DNA of 64,000 bases from Oscillatoria princeps RMCB-10 (lineage in GTDB: Bacteria; Cyanobacteriota; Cyanobacteriia; Cyanobacteriales; Oscillatoriaceae). Of the stretch, positions 8,206-15,701 are shown one piece after another. The notes under the pieces are model-generated. The model was not told the DNA's origin and made no database searches. It worked only from the letters and a program-made list of their open reading frames with translations. The stretch's first letter is position 1. Every line of letters starts with the position of its first letter. A program made the translations under genes and the position numbers. The DNA lies in contig JAHHHT010000008.1 of assembly GCA_019359235.1 (NCBI GenBank), forward strand, positions 62,001-126,000. The letters are read 5' to 3'.

Positions 8206-8437
8206 CCTCTCTACTCCTAGATTGAAAATAACAAAAATTTATTTTTGCTCTGAACCACCGGCACTTCGGGCACGACAGGCGTCCGCCCCACCGGCAACTA
8301 TCCGCAAATCCGCGACTTCGATCTAATTACCGCTTCTCTTACACTAGCACACTCCTCCTTTCTTTTTTCCATCTCGGCGCTCTCCCCTGCGCAAAGCCGA
8401 ACCGCGCGGGCCTCTTGACGGTTCCTTCCCAAAACTG

Positions 8438-9115
8438 CTACTTTTTCCCCCCACCCTTCTTGGGAGTAGCGTCCACTGTTACCAGAGAAAAATTTACAGT
8501 TTTACCCTCCCCCTGACTCAGGTCCACCTTTTGGGAAGCTGGCTGGTAGCCCCTGGCCGTAACACTGACATTCACTGTACGCTTCAGCGGCGGTTTTGAG
8601 GTTTCTATACCGCTCACCAGATAGTTTCCCTTGCTGTCAGTAAAGACCGGCTCCGGACTGCCATCGATCAGTATTTTAGCCATAACTACAGGAGATTTAT
8701 CCGCAGCTGCCAGAATCTGCCCCTTGATCGCTGTCGGTGGCAAAGCGATGCCAGCAGCAGTTCTGGCGATCTTGCCTTGAGCGTCCCGGGTTACAGTCGC
8801 TGTCACTTGAGCTGTGCCGTAGCGCGTGCCCTCACTCGCTTTAGACGCCTTTAAAATATATTTCCCGTTCGGCAAATCCAAGAAATGAAAGTGCCCGTCA
8901 GCCGCTGTTCTAGTCCTGTCAGGGCGCTCACTCATTCTATCCCAGTCCGTCCCGTACTGTTTGGAACGCAACGCCAGCCACTTTATAAAAGCTTCTGGCA
9001 TTTGCACTATCTCCACCAAGGCACCCTGAATCGTCAAGCCTGTTTCGGCATCGCTGACTTGTCCGTAAATCGCCACCTGACGGCCCACCGGTTTCAACTC
9101 AATCCATGCTGGCAC
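8438..9115 (-). CDS. Carboxypeptidase-regulatory-like beta-sandwich protein of the CIS operon
   Basis: About 225 aa made of two carboxypeptidase-regulatory-like (transthyretin-like) repeats: the first with GQVSDAETGLTIQGALVEI, DGHFHFLDLPNGKYIL, the second with IKGQILAAADKSPVVMAKIL, DSKGNYLVSGIE and YQPASQKVDLSQGEGKTV. The tail is basic (PKKGGGKK). No signal peptide is seen. I place the start at GTG 9115 because AGGAGG lies 8 nt upstream and the protein then begins near PAWIELKPVG; an ATG at 9196 would add 27 basic residues and overlap the previous gene by 50 nt. The neighbour is the Pvc16-like terminator, and fusions of such domains to Pvc16 are known, so a cap or surface-attachment role is a fair inference. 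Confidence 0.75.
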   Translation of the reverse strand: MPAWIELKPVGRQVAIYGQVSDAETGLTIQGALVEIVQMPEAFIKWLALRSKQYGTDWDRMSERPDRTRTAADGHFHFLDLPNGKYILKASKASEGTRYGTAQVTATVTRDAQGKIARTAAGIALPPTAIKGQILAAADKSPVVMAKILIDGSPEPVFTDSKGNYLVSGIETSKPPLKRTVNVSVTARGYQPASQKVDLSQGEGKTVNFSLVTVDATPKKGGGKK

Positions 9116-9146
9116 TCGCTCCACCTCCTGTGGGTAATTTCTCAGG

Positions 9147-9710
9147 CTAAATCCGCTTCTCGAACACGACCGGCAGAGTTTCCGCAGCTTCTTCAACTTC
9201 CACCGATACGGTGACGGTGTAATTCAGTGTTACCTTGGGCTTTCCTCCCATAGCCTGCCAGAATTCTCCTAAACTTTGCAGCTGCGAGCTAAGCAGGGCG
9301 CTTGTCCGCATCGGCGGGGACTGTCCTTTGAGATTTCCCTGCAAGAATTTTGCCGGAATTTTGCGATAGCGCAGCAGCACTTTCATCACCTCCCCCAGCA
9401 GCCGATGTTCTGTTTGCGCATCAGCTCTGTCTGCCGGCCAGACTGTGATCGCGTAAGAGCAGTCCACCCTCACCGGCGGGCGCTTTTTCGTCGCCGTGCC
9501 GTTATTTTGGCGCTCCACTAACCACTCACTATCGCGCAATTCCACGTTCTCCCTCACATCATAGAGGAAAAGGTCAATCGCTGGCAGTTGCACCTTGGTC
9601 GCCAAGTCACTGTCGGGAGTGGCAAAGCTGATGCTCACCTGGCCGGCCAAAGTTGCCGGCAGTTCGAGCTTGAGCAATTCTTCTAGCGTTAGATCCAGAT
9701 CGTCGAGCAT
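9147..9710 (-). CDS. Pvc16/DUF4255 tail terminator (cap) protein
   Basis: 187 aa matching the DUF4255/Pvc16 N-terminal family: MLDDLDLTLEELLKLELPAT, ISFATPDSDLATKVQLPAID, LFLYDVRENVELRDSEW, then VDCSYAITVWPADRADAQTE, HRLLGEVMKVLLRYRKIP. It is the first gene of the operon in this window. Pvc16-type proteins close the distal end of tube and sheath; in thylakoid-anchored cyanobacterial CIS the corresponding protein carries a membrane extension. Here no hydrophobic span is visible, so anchoring would need another protein, perhaps the beta-sandwich protein next door (inference). Confidence 0.9.
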   Translation of the reverse strand: MLDDLDLTLEELLKLELPATLAGQVSISFATPDSDLATKVQLPAIDLFLYDVRENVELRDSEWLVERQNNGTATKKRPPVRVDCSYAITVWPADRADAQTEHRLLGEVMKVLLRYRKIPAKFLQGNLKGQSPPMRTSALLSSQLQSLGEFWQAMGGKPKVTLNYTVTVSVEVEEAAETLPVVFEKRI

Positions 9711-10650
9711 AGTTTGCGAGCGTCGTTCGCTTTCCTGACTTATCTCTGTTGTCCCGCATCGCCGTCCCGGTTTCGATCTGCTGCGGGATGGCTCGTCCTG
9801 TTTTTACCGGCTGTCAGCTTCAAACCGCACTCCTCCTTCTCTTTACCTCCTGATTTCCTTCTGTCTGTAGCAGTCCCGCTTATTTATTTGCCCTTTCGTA
9901 TATCTCTTCTGCCCCTCCGATTGCAGCGAAGGTAGAAAAGCCTAACTGGCCCACATCTCGGCTTGCTTAGATGTATCTATCATTGCTCTTTTGCGTGAAA
10001 CTGTCAATCCCCGATATTAAATTTAAGGTTATCTTAACTATTGAAAATTAAAACTTAATATATTTGGCCATTACACTGACATTTGTTGTAAAGCTAAATG
10101 GCAGGGATTATCCTAGTTTTCTAAAAAAAGCTACCTGCTTAAAGCTTGTCGCAGCTTAAGTAACAGCGTCAGCAGCAATCGTGAGGGGTATAACACCTCA
10201 CCGGCACCCCCCAAAGCCGCCAAAGCTTCCACAGCCTCTTTATCCTTAAAATGTTACTTGACCGCAAAAAAAGCCGGCAAATTTTTATTGACAAACGGCA
10301 GCTACTGTGCTTTAAAAATAAAAACTGGCCTTAAGGCGAGGGTTTTTCAGCAGCCTCCCCATGAATTGCCGGCACAAAAAGGCTTCAAACCCTTCCCCAG
10401 CAGTCACTATACTTTGAGCGGTTTGTCAGCAGCTGGATTTAACATCGTTTGGATCTGCGCAAAACGGCCAGTCTTAGATCCCCCCAACCCCCCTTAAAGA
10501 GGGGGGCTAGTATTTCTCCCCCCCTTTTTAAGGGGGGGAGTAGGGAGGGGAATCGCAGGAGAGAAACCCGGGGGGTGAGGTTCAAGCCCCCCAAACCAAC
10601 TAAAATCGATCCAGCCAGCCCACCTATTTGAAAATTTTGGGAGCAAGCCT
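9711..10650. other. Divergent intergenic region upstream of the CIS operon
   Basis: About 940 bp between the CIS operon (minus) and the esterase (plus). The part at 10010-10115 is distinctly AT-rich and is the likeliest place for the CIS operon promoter. The part at 10480-10560 holds C-run/G-run palindromes. I find no convincing gene: the short frames at 9714-9935 and 10258-10497 show no protein family features. Confidence 0.5.
10480..10560. repeat. C-run/G-run palindromic repeat cluster
   Basis: Two neighbouring inverted repeats, CCCCCCTTAAAGAGGGGGG and CCCCCCCTTTTTAAGGGGGG, flanked by further C-runs. They form strong hairpins and belong to the dispersed palindromic repeats of this genome; the sequence has no coding character. 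Confidence 0.7.
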
Positions 10651-11283
10651 CTGTCTCTACAAGCCCTTACCATACCCGCCGCAAGCGGTCAACCCCCCAC
10701 CGGCAATATTGTCCTGCTGCACGGCTGGGGTGCCAGCGCCGAAGATTTGGCATCCTTAGCGCCCCTGCTCGACCTGCCCGATTGCCAGTTCATCTGTCCC
10801 GACGCCCCCTTCCCCCACTACAGCGTGCCCGGGGGCAAAGCGTGGTACAGCCTTGAAACAGAAGATTACCAGGGGCTGGAAGAAAGCAGGGAAATCCTGA
10901 CTGACTGGTTAAAATCCCTGGAAACCACCACCGGCATCCCCCTGCAGCGCACCATTCTCAGCGGCTTTTCCCAAGGCGGGGCGATGACGCTCGATGTCGG
11001 CGTCACCCTGCCATTTGCCGGCTTAGTCTCCCTGAGCGGGTATTTGCACTCAGAGCCAGAACCGGCAGGTTCGGAACCGCCGCCGGCACTGATCGCCCAC
11101 GGCAGACAGGACACCGTTGTGCCCCTGCGCGCCGCCCACCAGGCGCGGGACGTCCTCACCGCCCTCGGGGTGCCGGTGCAGTACCGAGAATTCAACACCG
11201 GCCATCAAATCATCCCAGCAGAGATATCTCTAATGCGAAGTTTTGTTGTGGGAGCGATGTCGAAAGCGGGTGAAAAGGCTTAG
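10651..11283 (+). CDS. Phospholipase/carboxylesterase-type alpha/beta hydrolase, apparent CTG start
   Basis: About 210 aa. Family features are the oxyanion motif LLHGWGASAEDL, the nucleophile elbow LSGFSQGGAMTLDVG (GFSQG), the acid region ALIAHGRQDTVVPL and a His near the end (FNTGHQIIP). The first in-frame ATG/GTG/TTG is TTG at 10747, which would remove the HGWG motif. Coding similarity runs upstream through LQALTIPAASGQPPTGNIVL. Relatives, as I recall them, begin MSLQALTIP; here the matching codon is CTG at 10651, with GGGAG 8-12 nt before it. So the gene probably starts at CTG, or has lost its start. Likely a cytosolic serine esterase; substrate unknown. Confidence 0.8.
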   Translation: MSLQALTIPAASGQPPTGNIVLLHGWGASAEDLASLAPLLDLPDCQFICPDAPFPHYSVPGGKAWYSLETEDYQGLEESREILTDWLKSLETTTGIPLQRTILSGFSQGGAMTLDVGVTLPFAGLVSLSGYLHSEPEPAGSEPPPALIAHGRQDTVVPLRAAHQARDVLTALGVPVQYREFNTGHQIIPAEISLMRSFVVGAMSKAGEKA

Positions 11284-11355
11284 TATAGAGTCCGGAGTCG
11301 CATATCAAGTCCAAGCTGACTCCAACTGATGCAGGTGCTAGCCAAGAGAGGGCCA

Positions 11356-11574
11356 ATGCAGATGGGAACGTCAACGACTGACAAGCTGGATATCGCCAAG
11401 CTGACGCCAGATGATGTGGCGCAGCTGGCGGCGCGGCTCGAGCAGGATGAGTACGCTGATGCCTTTGAAGGGTTAAATGAGTGGCATCTGCTGCGGGCGA
11501 TCGCGTTTCAGCGCCCAGAACTCGCCGAACCCTACCTGTACCTTCTGGATCTCGAACCCTACGACGAAGCGTAA
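11356..11574 (+). CDS. DUF2555-like small cyanobacterial protein
   Basis: About 72 aa. The core LTPDDVAQLAARLEQDEY, then FEGLNEWHLLRAIAFQRPEL and PYLYLLDLEPYDEA, agrees with the cyanobacteria-specific DUF2555 family as I remember it. It is acidic, probably all-helical, with no signal peptide or Cys. I choose ATG 11356 because GAGAGGG stands just before it; an in-frame ATG at 11329 lacks such a site. Function is unknown. Confidence 0.75.
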   Translation: MQMGTSTTDKLDIAKLTPDDVAQLAARLEQDEYADAFEGLNEWHLLRAIAFQRPELAEPYLYLLDLEPYDEA

Positions 11575-11598
11575 TCAGCTGAAGCGCCAAACAGTGAA

Positions 11599-11654
11599 AA
11601 ACCGCAGATAAACGCAGATAACTTATCTGCGTGCATCTGCCTTCATCTGCGGTT
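11599..11654. repeat. Inverted repeat AACCGCAGAT...ATCTGCGGTT
   Basis: A 10-bp perfect outer stem encloses further CGCAGATAA/TTATCTGCG pairing, giving a long hairpin between the DUF2555-like gene and coaBC. It may end transcription of the first gene; no T-run follows on the plus strand, so intrinsic termination is not certain. Confidence 0.65.
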
Positions 11655-11668
11655 AAATAAAAATCCCT

Positions 11669-12898
11669 ATGCTGCAAGACAGGCGAATTCTGATTGGCAT
11701 CACCGGCGGCATCGCCGCTTACAAAGTCTGTGAAGTCATTTCCACCCTAGCCAAAGCCGGGGCGCAAGTCCGCGCCATTCTCACCGGCTCTGCGCAAGAA
11801 TTTATCACCCCGCTGACCGTGGCAACCCTGTGCCGGCATCCGGCTTATACCGACGCCAGTTTCTGGCAGCCAGCCCACAAACGCCCGCTGCACATTGAGC
11901 TGGGGGAGTGGGCGGAAGTGTTTGCGCTCGCGCCGCTGACTGCTAACACGCTGGCAAAATTGGCGTGTGGCTTGGCGGACAACCTGCTCACCAGTACGGT
12001 GCTGGCTTCCACCTGTCCAGTGCTGCTGGCACCGGCCATGAATACGGACATGTGGGAGCAACTGCCGGTGCGGCGGAACTGGCAGCTGCTACAGACAGAT
12101 GCCCGCTATCACAAAGTTGGCCCGGGAGAGGGGATTTTGGCCTGCGACAGGACCGGTGCCGGTCGCATGGCAGAGCCGGAGCAGATTTTGGCGCACGTGG
12201 AATCCCTGCTGCACACCAAGGGCGAGCGAGATTTAACCGGCTTGCGGGTGCTAATCAGTGCCGGCGGCACGCGAGAGCATTTAGACCCCGTGCGCTTCAT
12301 TGGCAATCCCTCCACGGGGAAAATGGGGCTAGCCCTAGCGCAAGCCGCCGCTCACCGGGGGGCGTCTGTGACGCTAGTTCACGCGCCGGCGGACACAAAG
12401 GCGATTGCCGGTCTGCCAGAGGTGCGCTGCATTGCCGTAACAAGTGCGGACGCAATGCAGGGGGCGATGCTGGAGTGTTTCCCAGATGCCGATTTGACTG
12501 TGATGGCTGCAGCGGTGGCGGATGTCAAGCCGGCGGCGTGCAGTGCCGAGAAGTTGCCGAAGCGAGCCCTGCCCGAGTCCCTGCCTTTGCAGCCGGTGCC
12601 GGATATCCTCGCTCAGCTGGGCAGCCTCAAGCAGCCGCACCAGCGCCTGATCGGGTTTGCCGCACAAACGGGCGACATTATAACACCGGCGCGGCAAAAA
12701 TTGCAAGAGAAAAAACTGGACGCGATTGCTGCCAATCCCATCGACCTGCCAAACAGCGGCTTTGCCAGCGACTTCAACCGAGCCGTTTTTCTAGATGCCG
12801 GCGGGCGTCAAGCAGAGATTGCCCCTTGCAGCAAATTTCAGCTCGCTCACCATTTATTTGATTTTGTCCGAAATTCGGGTGCGTTCCGCGCCGCTTAA
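11669..12898 (+). CDS. coaBC: Bifunctional phosphopantothenoylcysteine decarboxylase / phosphopantothenate-cysteine ligase
   Basis: 409 aa, normal length. It makes 4'-phosphopantetheine from 4'-phosphopantothenate and cysteine in CoA synthesis. The N-terminal FMN-dependent CoaC part (about 1-185) shows [17 protein letters not shown], the active-site His region [20 protein letters not shown], the APAMNTDMW substrate motif and the Cys lid [11 protein letters not shown]. The C-terminal CoaB part (about 190-400) shows [27 protein letters not shown] and a Lys-rich linker ([10 protein letters not shown]). All key residues are present. ATG 11669 gives the expected N-terminus. Confidence 0.96.
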   Translation: MLQDRRILIGITGGIAAYKVCEVISTLAKAGAQVRAILTGSAQEFITPLTVATLCRHPAYTDASFWQPAHKRPLHIELGEWAEVFALAPLTANTLAKLACGLADNLLTSTVLASTCPVLLAPAMNTDMWEQLPVRRNWQLLQTDARYHKVGPGEGILACDRTGAGRMAEPEQILAHVESLLHTKGERDLTGLRVLISAGGTREHLDPVRFIGNPSTGKMGLALAQAAAHRGASVTLVHAPADTKAIAGLPEVRCIAVTSADAMQGAMLECFPDADLTVMAAAVADVKPAACSAEKLPKRALPESLPLQPVPDILAQLGSLKQPHQRLIGFAAQTGDIITPARQKLQEKKLDAIAANPIDLPNSGFASDFNRAVFLDAGGRQAEIAPCSKFQLAHHLFDFVRNSGAFRAA

Positions 12899-13131
12899 CT
12901 CCCACCTGTGGCGCTAACTCTCGTGCGGAACTACAGTAGGGTGCGTTCCGCAAGAGCCTAACTCCCACCTGTGGCGCTAACTCTCGTGCGGAACTACAGT
13001 AGGGTGCGTTCCGCAAGAGCCTAACTCCCACCTGTGGCGCTAACTCTCGCGCGGAACTACAGTAGGGTGCGTTCCGCAAGAGCCTAACTCCCACCTGTGG
13101 CGCTAACTCTCGCGCGGAACGCACCCTACAG
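12878..13131. repeat. 63-bp tandem repeat downstream of coaBC (four units)
   Basis: Four consecutive copies of a 63-bp unit begin at about 12878, 12941, 13004 and 13067; the unit starts GTGCGTTCCGCAAGAGCC and carries TAACTCCCACCTGTGGCG and CTCTCGTGCGGAACTACAG. The first copy overlaps the last codons of coaBC. GTGCGTTCCGC and GCGGAAC within each unit are inverted, so each copy can fold. The same GGTGCGTTCCGC word occurs in other gaps (29743, 30578). Confidence 0.85.
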
Positions 13132-13841
13132 CACCGGTGGGGAGCGTTTTCTTTACATTAGTTCATATATCTGAAATCGAGATAGGGAAAGCCTTTCAGG
13201 CGCTGGTAGCGGGCAGGGAGCCAGCTGCAACCGGCAAAAAGTAAAGTTTTTTTTCAACTCCGTCGCACTCCCCGAAACAGATGCTATAGTAAGAAGTGAA
13301 GCTGAAAAGCTTCCCTGGCAGATAAACAGCCCAGTCACATGAAGTTGAGAGGTAAAAAGAGCTGTTTCAACTACATCTGTCTCGTCTAAACACAGCAGCA
13401 CCCAAGCGGAACCCTGATATTTCCTCAGATAGTCGATAAAGGGAGCTCTGCAACTGATAGTCCTGAGTTGGCTCAGAGAAGTTTAATCAGTGCACCTCTG
13501 GATAGGATCGAAGAAGGAAGAGGAAATCGCTCAGTTAGTACAGCCTTGGGTTTTGCTGTTTAAAATATTAACAGCGGGGAAAATCCCGGCGTGATATGGC
13601 CATAACGGCAGGGGGAGGCGGGAATCTGCCCCTGCGCCACCGGCATTGCGCCGCCAACACCAGGGGCGCTGTGCGCAAAAATAGCCGGCAGTAGGGGGAA
13701 CCCATCTGGCGGTTGAGGGGACAGACAGTTGAGTCTGCTATCTCCATTTTTGGATTTGGGGCAGTTTTATGAGAAAATTGTCTGGTTTTCTAGATTTCCC
13801 CGCTCGTAATGAGAGGGATGCGTTGAGGATAGCGATTCTGT
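12899..13841. other. Long intergenic region after coaBC
   Basis: About 940 bp. The first 230 bp is the 63-bp tandem array. From about 13150 to 13560 I see nothing recognisable. The part at 13575-13740 is GC-rich with several short self-complementary stretches and sits about 100 bp before the next start codon; it could be a leader or a small RNA, but it matches none that I can name (not tmRNA or RNase P RNA). Confidence 0.4.
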
Positions 13842-14108
13842 ATGGCGAGAGCTCCTAGTTACTATGCCGTCCACCTAATGTTGGAGGGCGGTCACCGGGA
13901 AGAAGTGCAGTTCCAGACCATTCAAGAGTTTCAGAAGTGGTACGCTAGCGAGTTAGTACCGAAAGCTTCTTCCACCGATTTCATCAGCGTACCCATCAAG
14001 AACATTCAGGGCGAGTACATGGTTGTGCGTCCCTCCTGCGTTCTTGCTATTCGGGTGGAGCCGGTCTACAATTCTAGCGTAGACCGACCCACATACGACG
14101 AAGAATGA
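13842..14108 (+). CDS. Conserved small protein coupled to mltA
   Basis: 88 aa, not recognised as a named family. The sequence is protein-like: YYAVHLMLEGGHREEVQFQT, EFQKWYASELVPKA, DFISVPIKNIQGEYMVVRPS, CVLAIRVEPVY. It reads as a compact alpha/beta domain without signal peptide or membrane segment. Its TGA overlaps the ATG of mltA (ATGA), so the two are translated together. Confidence 0.75.
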   Translation: MARAPSYYAVHLMLEGGHREEVQFQTIQEFQKWYASELVPKASSTDFISVPIKNIQGEYMVVRPSCVLAIRVEPVYNSSVDRPTYDEE

Positions 14109-15277
14109 TAGAGAAGCTAGCTTTGGCGCTCCTGACTTTGGGAGTTGCCCTGCTCACTCCGCAGCTGAGCGCTCTCGCTAGCGTGCCGCTGCAGCGCGTC
14201 AGTCCGGACAGTCCGGAGAGCGGGGATATCCTGGGTTTAGATGACCAACTCTGGGACAGAGCCGGTCAGCCGGGAGACCGGCAGGCGCTGCAGGCTGCCA
14301 TCGACAACAGCCTGCGGTATCTGGAGACGCCGGCTGCTGCCAAAGCTTACCAGCAGTATCCGGCGGAAGACATTACACGAGAGCGCGTCAGAAAGAGTTT
14401 GGAACGGTTTCGCTTTCTGGTGAGCTCCTCTGGCTCGCCGGCAGAACTGCAAGCCGCTGTGAAGCGGGAGTTTGTCTTTTACCAGTCGTCCGGCAGCGAC
14501 GGCGAGGGAGCAGTGTTTTTCACCGGCTACTATGTGCCGGTTTACGCTGCCAGCCCCGTCCCCACGGCTGAGTACCGCTACCCCCTGTACCGCCGCCCGC
14601 CGGATTTCGAGAAATGGCCCAAACCCCACCCGACTCGCGCCGAACTGGAAGGGAAAGACGGTTTGCAGGCATCTCGCGGCCCCCTGCGGGGGCTAGAATT
14701 GGTTTGGCTGCGCGACCGGCTGGAAGCGTTTCTGGTGCAAATCCAAGGCTCGGCTCAACTGCAGCTCAGTGACGGCAGCCTGATGACGGTGGGATATGCC
14801 GGCGGCACCAATTACCCCTACACCAGCATCGGGCGAGAGCTGGCCCTCGATGGAGAATTGAAGCTCGACGGGCTGACGATGCCGGTTCTTATCGACTATT
14901 TCCGCAAGTATCCGGCGCAGCTGAGCGAGTATCTGCCGCGCAACAACCGCTTTATCTTCTTTCGCGACACGAACGGTTCCCCGCCAATGGGCAGCATCCA
15001 GGTGCCGGTGACAGCAGAGCGCTCGATCGCCACCGATAAATCTTTGATGCCCCCGGGTGCCCTAGCCCTGGTGCGGGCGAAACTGCCCTATCACAATGCA
15101 GCAGGGCAGATAGAGCAGCGTCTCGTCAGCCGCTACGCGCTCGACCAAGACACCGGCAGCGCCATTAGAGGGGCCGGTCGCGTCGATTATTTCATGGGAA
15201 CTGGACAGAAAGCCGGCGAGCGTGCCGGTGTCACCGGCTCGACGGGGCAGCTGTATTACCTGCTACTGAAACAGTGA
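14105..15277 (+). CDS. mltA: Membrane-bound lytic murein transglycosylase A
   Basis: 390 aa. An N-terminal signal sequence (ALALLTLGVALLTPQLSALAS) is followed by a MltA catalytic barrel (VFFTGYYVPVYAASPVPTAE, YRYPLYRRPPDF, VWLRDRLEAFLVQIQGSAQL, VGYAGGTNYPYTSIG) and a C-terminal 3D domain (LDQDTGSAIRGAGRVDYFMG) whose Asp residues carry the catalytic acid in E. coli MltA. It cleaves peptidoglycan glycans to 1,6-anhydro products in the periplasm. No lipobox Cys is evident, so it may be released or held by its signal anchor. Confidence 0.93.
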   Translation: MIEKLALALLTLGVALLTPQLSALASVPLQRVSPDSPESGDILGLDDQLWDRAGQPGDRQALQAAIDNSLRYLETPAAAKAYQQYPAEDITRERVRKSLERFRFLVSSSGSPAELQAAVKREFVFYQSSGSDGEGAVFFTGYYVPVYAASPVPTAEYRYPLYRRPPDFEKWPKPHPTRAELEGKDGLQASRGPLRGLELVWLRDRLEAFLVQIQGSAQLQLSDGSLMTVGYAGGTNYPYTSIGRELALDGELKLDGLTMPVLIDYFRKYPAQLSEYLPRNNRFIFFRDTNGSPPMGSIQVPVTAERSIATDKSLMPPGALALVRAKLPYHNAAGQIEQRLVSRYALDQDTGSAIRGAGRVDYFMGTGQKAGERAGVTGSTGQLYYLLLKQ

Positions 15278-15701
15278 GGCGCATGCAGGCGTGCTTTTTG
15301 CGGGCGCGATCCCGATAATTTTTCAACTCAGCTGTATCTGGGGCGTTGCAAGGCAATCGCTGTCTCTGCCAGACGCCTGAACGGTTATTAGCGGCACAAC
15401 CTAACTGAATAAGCTGTGCTATCCTGGTTTGACCTGGGTGTCTTGCGCTGCGAGCCAGCCCGCAGGCAAGCCGGTTTATCCTGTCAAGCTTTGGAGAGGT
15501 TTTTACCATTTACGCCCCCATCCGCTCAACGCGAGCTACTTACTATTTTCTGCCATCAGCGTCCCCGCTAACAGTTAATTTTTGTTAAAGTTATTGCTTG
15601 GTGCAGTCTAGCTATGGCCAATTCTGCCGCCACCTGTCAGTCGGGACAGCTTTTGCTGAGAAACGACGACCGCGCCCGCACAGCCTGCCAAAATCACGCT
15701 T
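15278..15701. other. Gap between mltA and the antiporter gene
   Basis: 424 bp. I see no gene, repeat or clear terminator; short frames on either strand lack protein-like composition. It presumably holds the antiporter promoter and 5' leader. Confidence 0.4.

Noticed and set aside
12774-13124. 116-aa minus-strand frame with [20 protein letters not shown] repeats
   Set aside because: It is a translation of the 63-bp array running into antisense coaBC.
13575-13740. tmRNA, RNase P RNA or 6S RNA
   Set aside because: I looked for the conserved words of these RNAs and did not find them.
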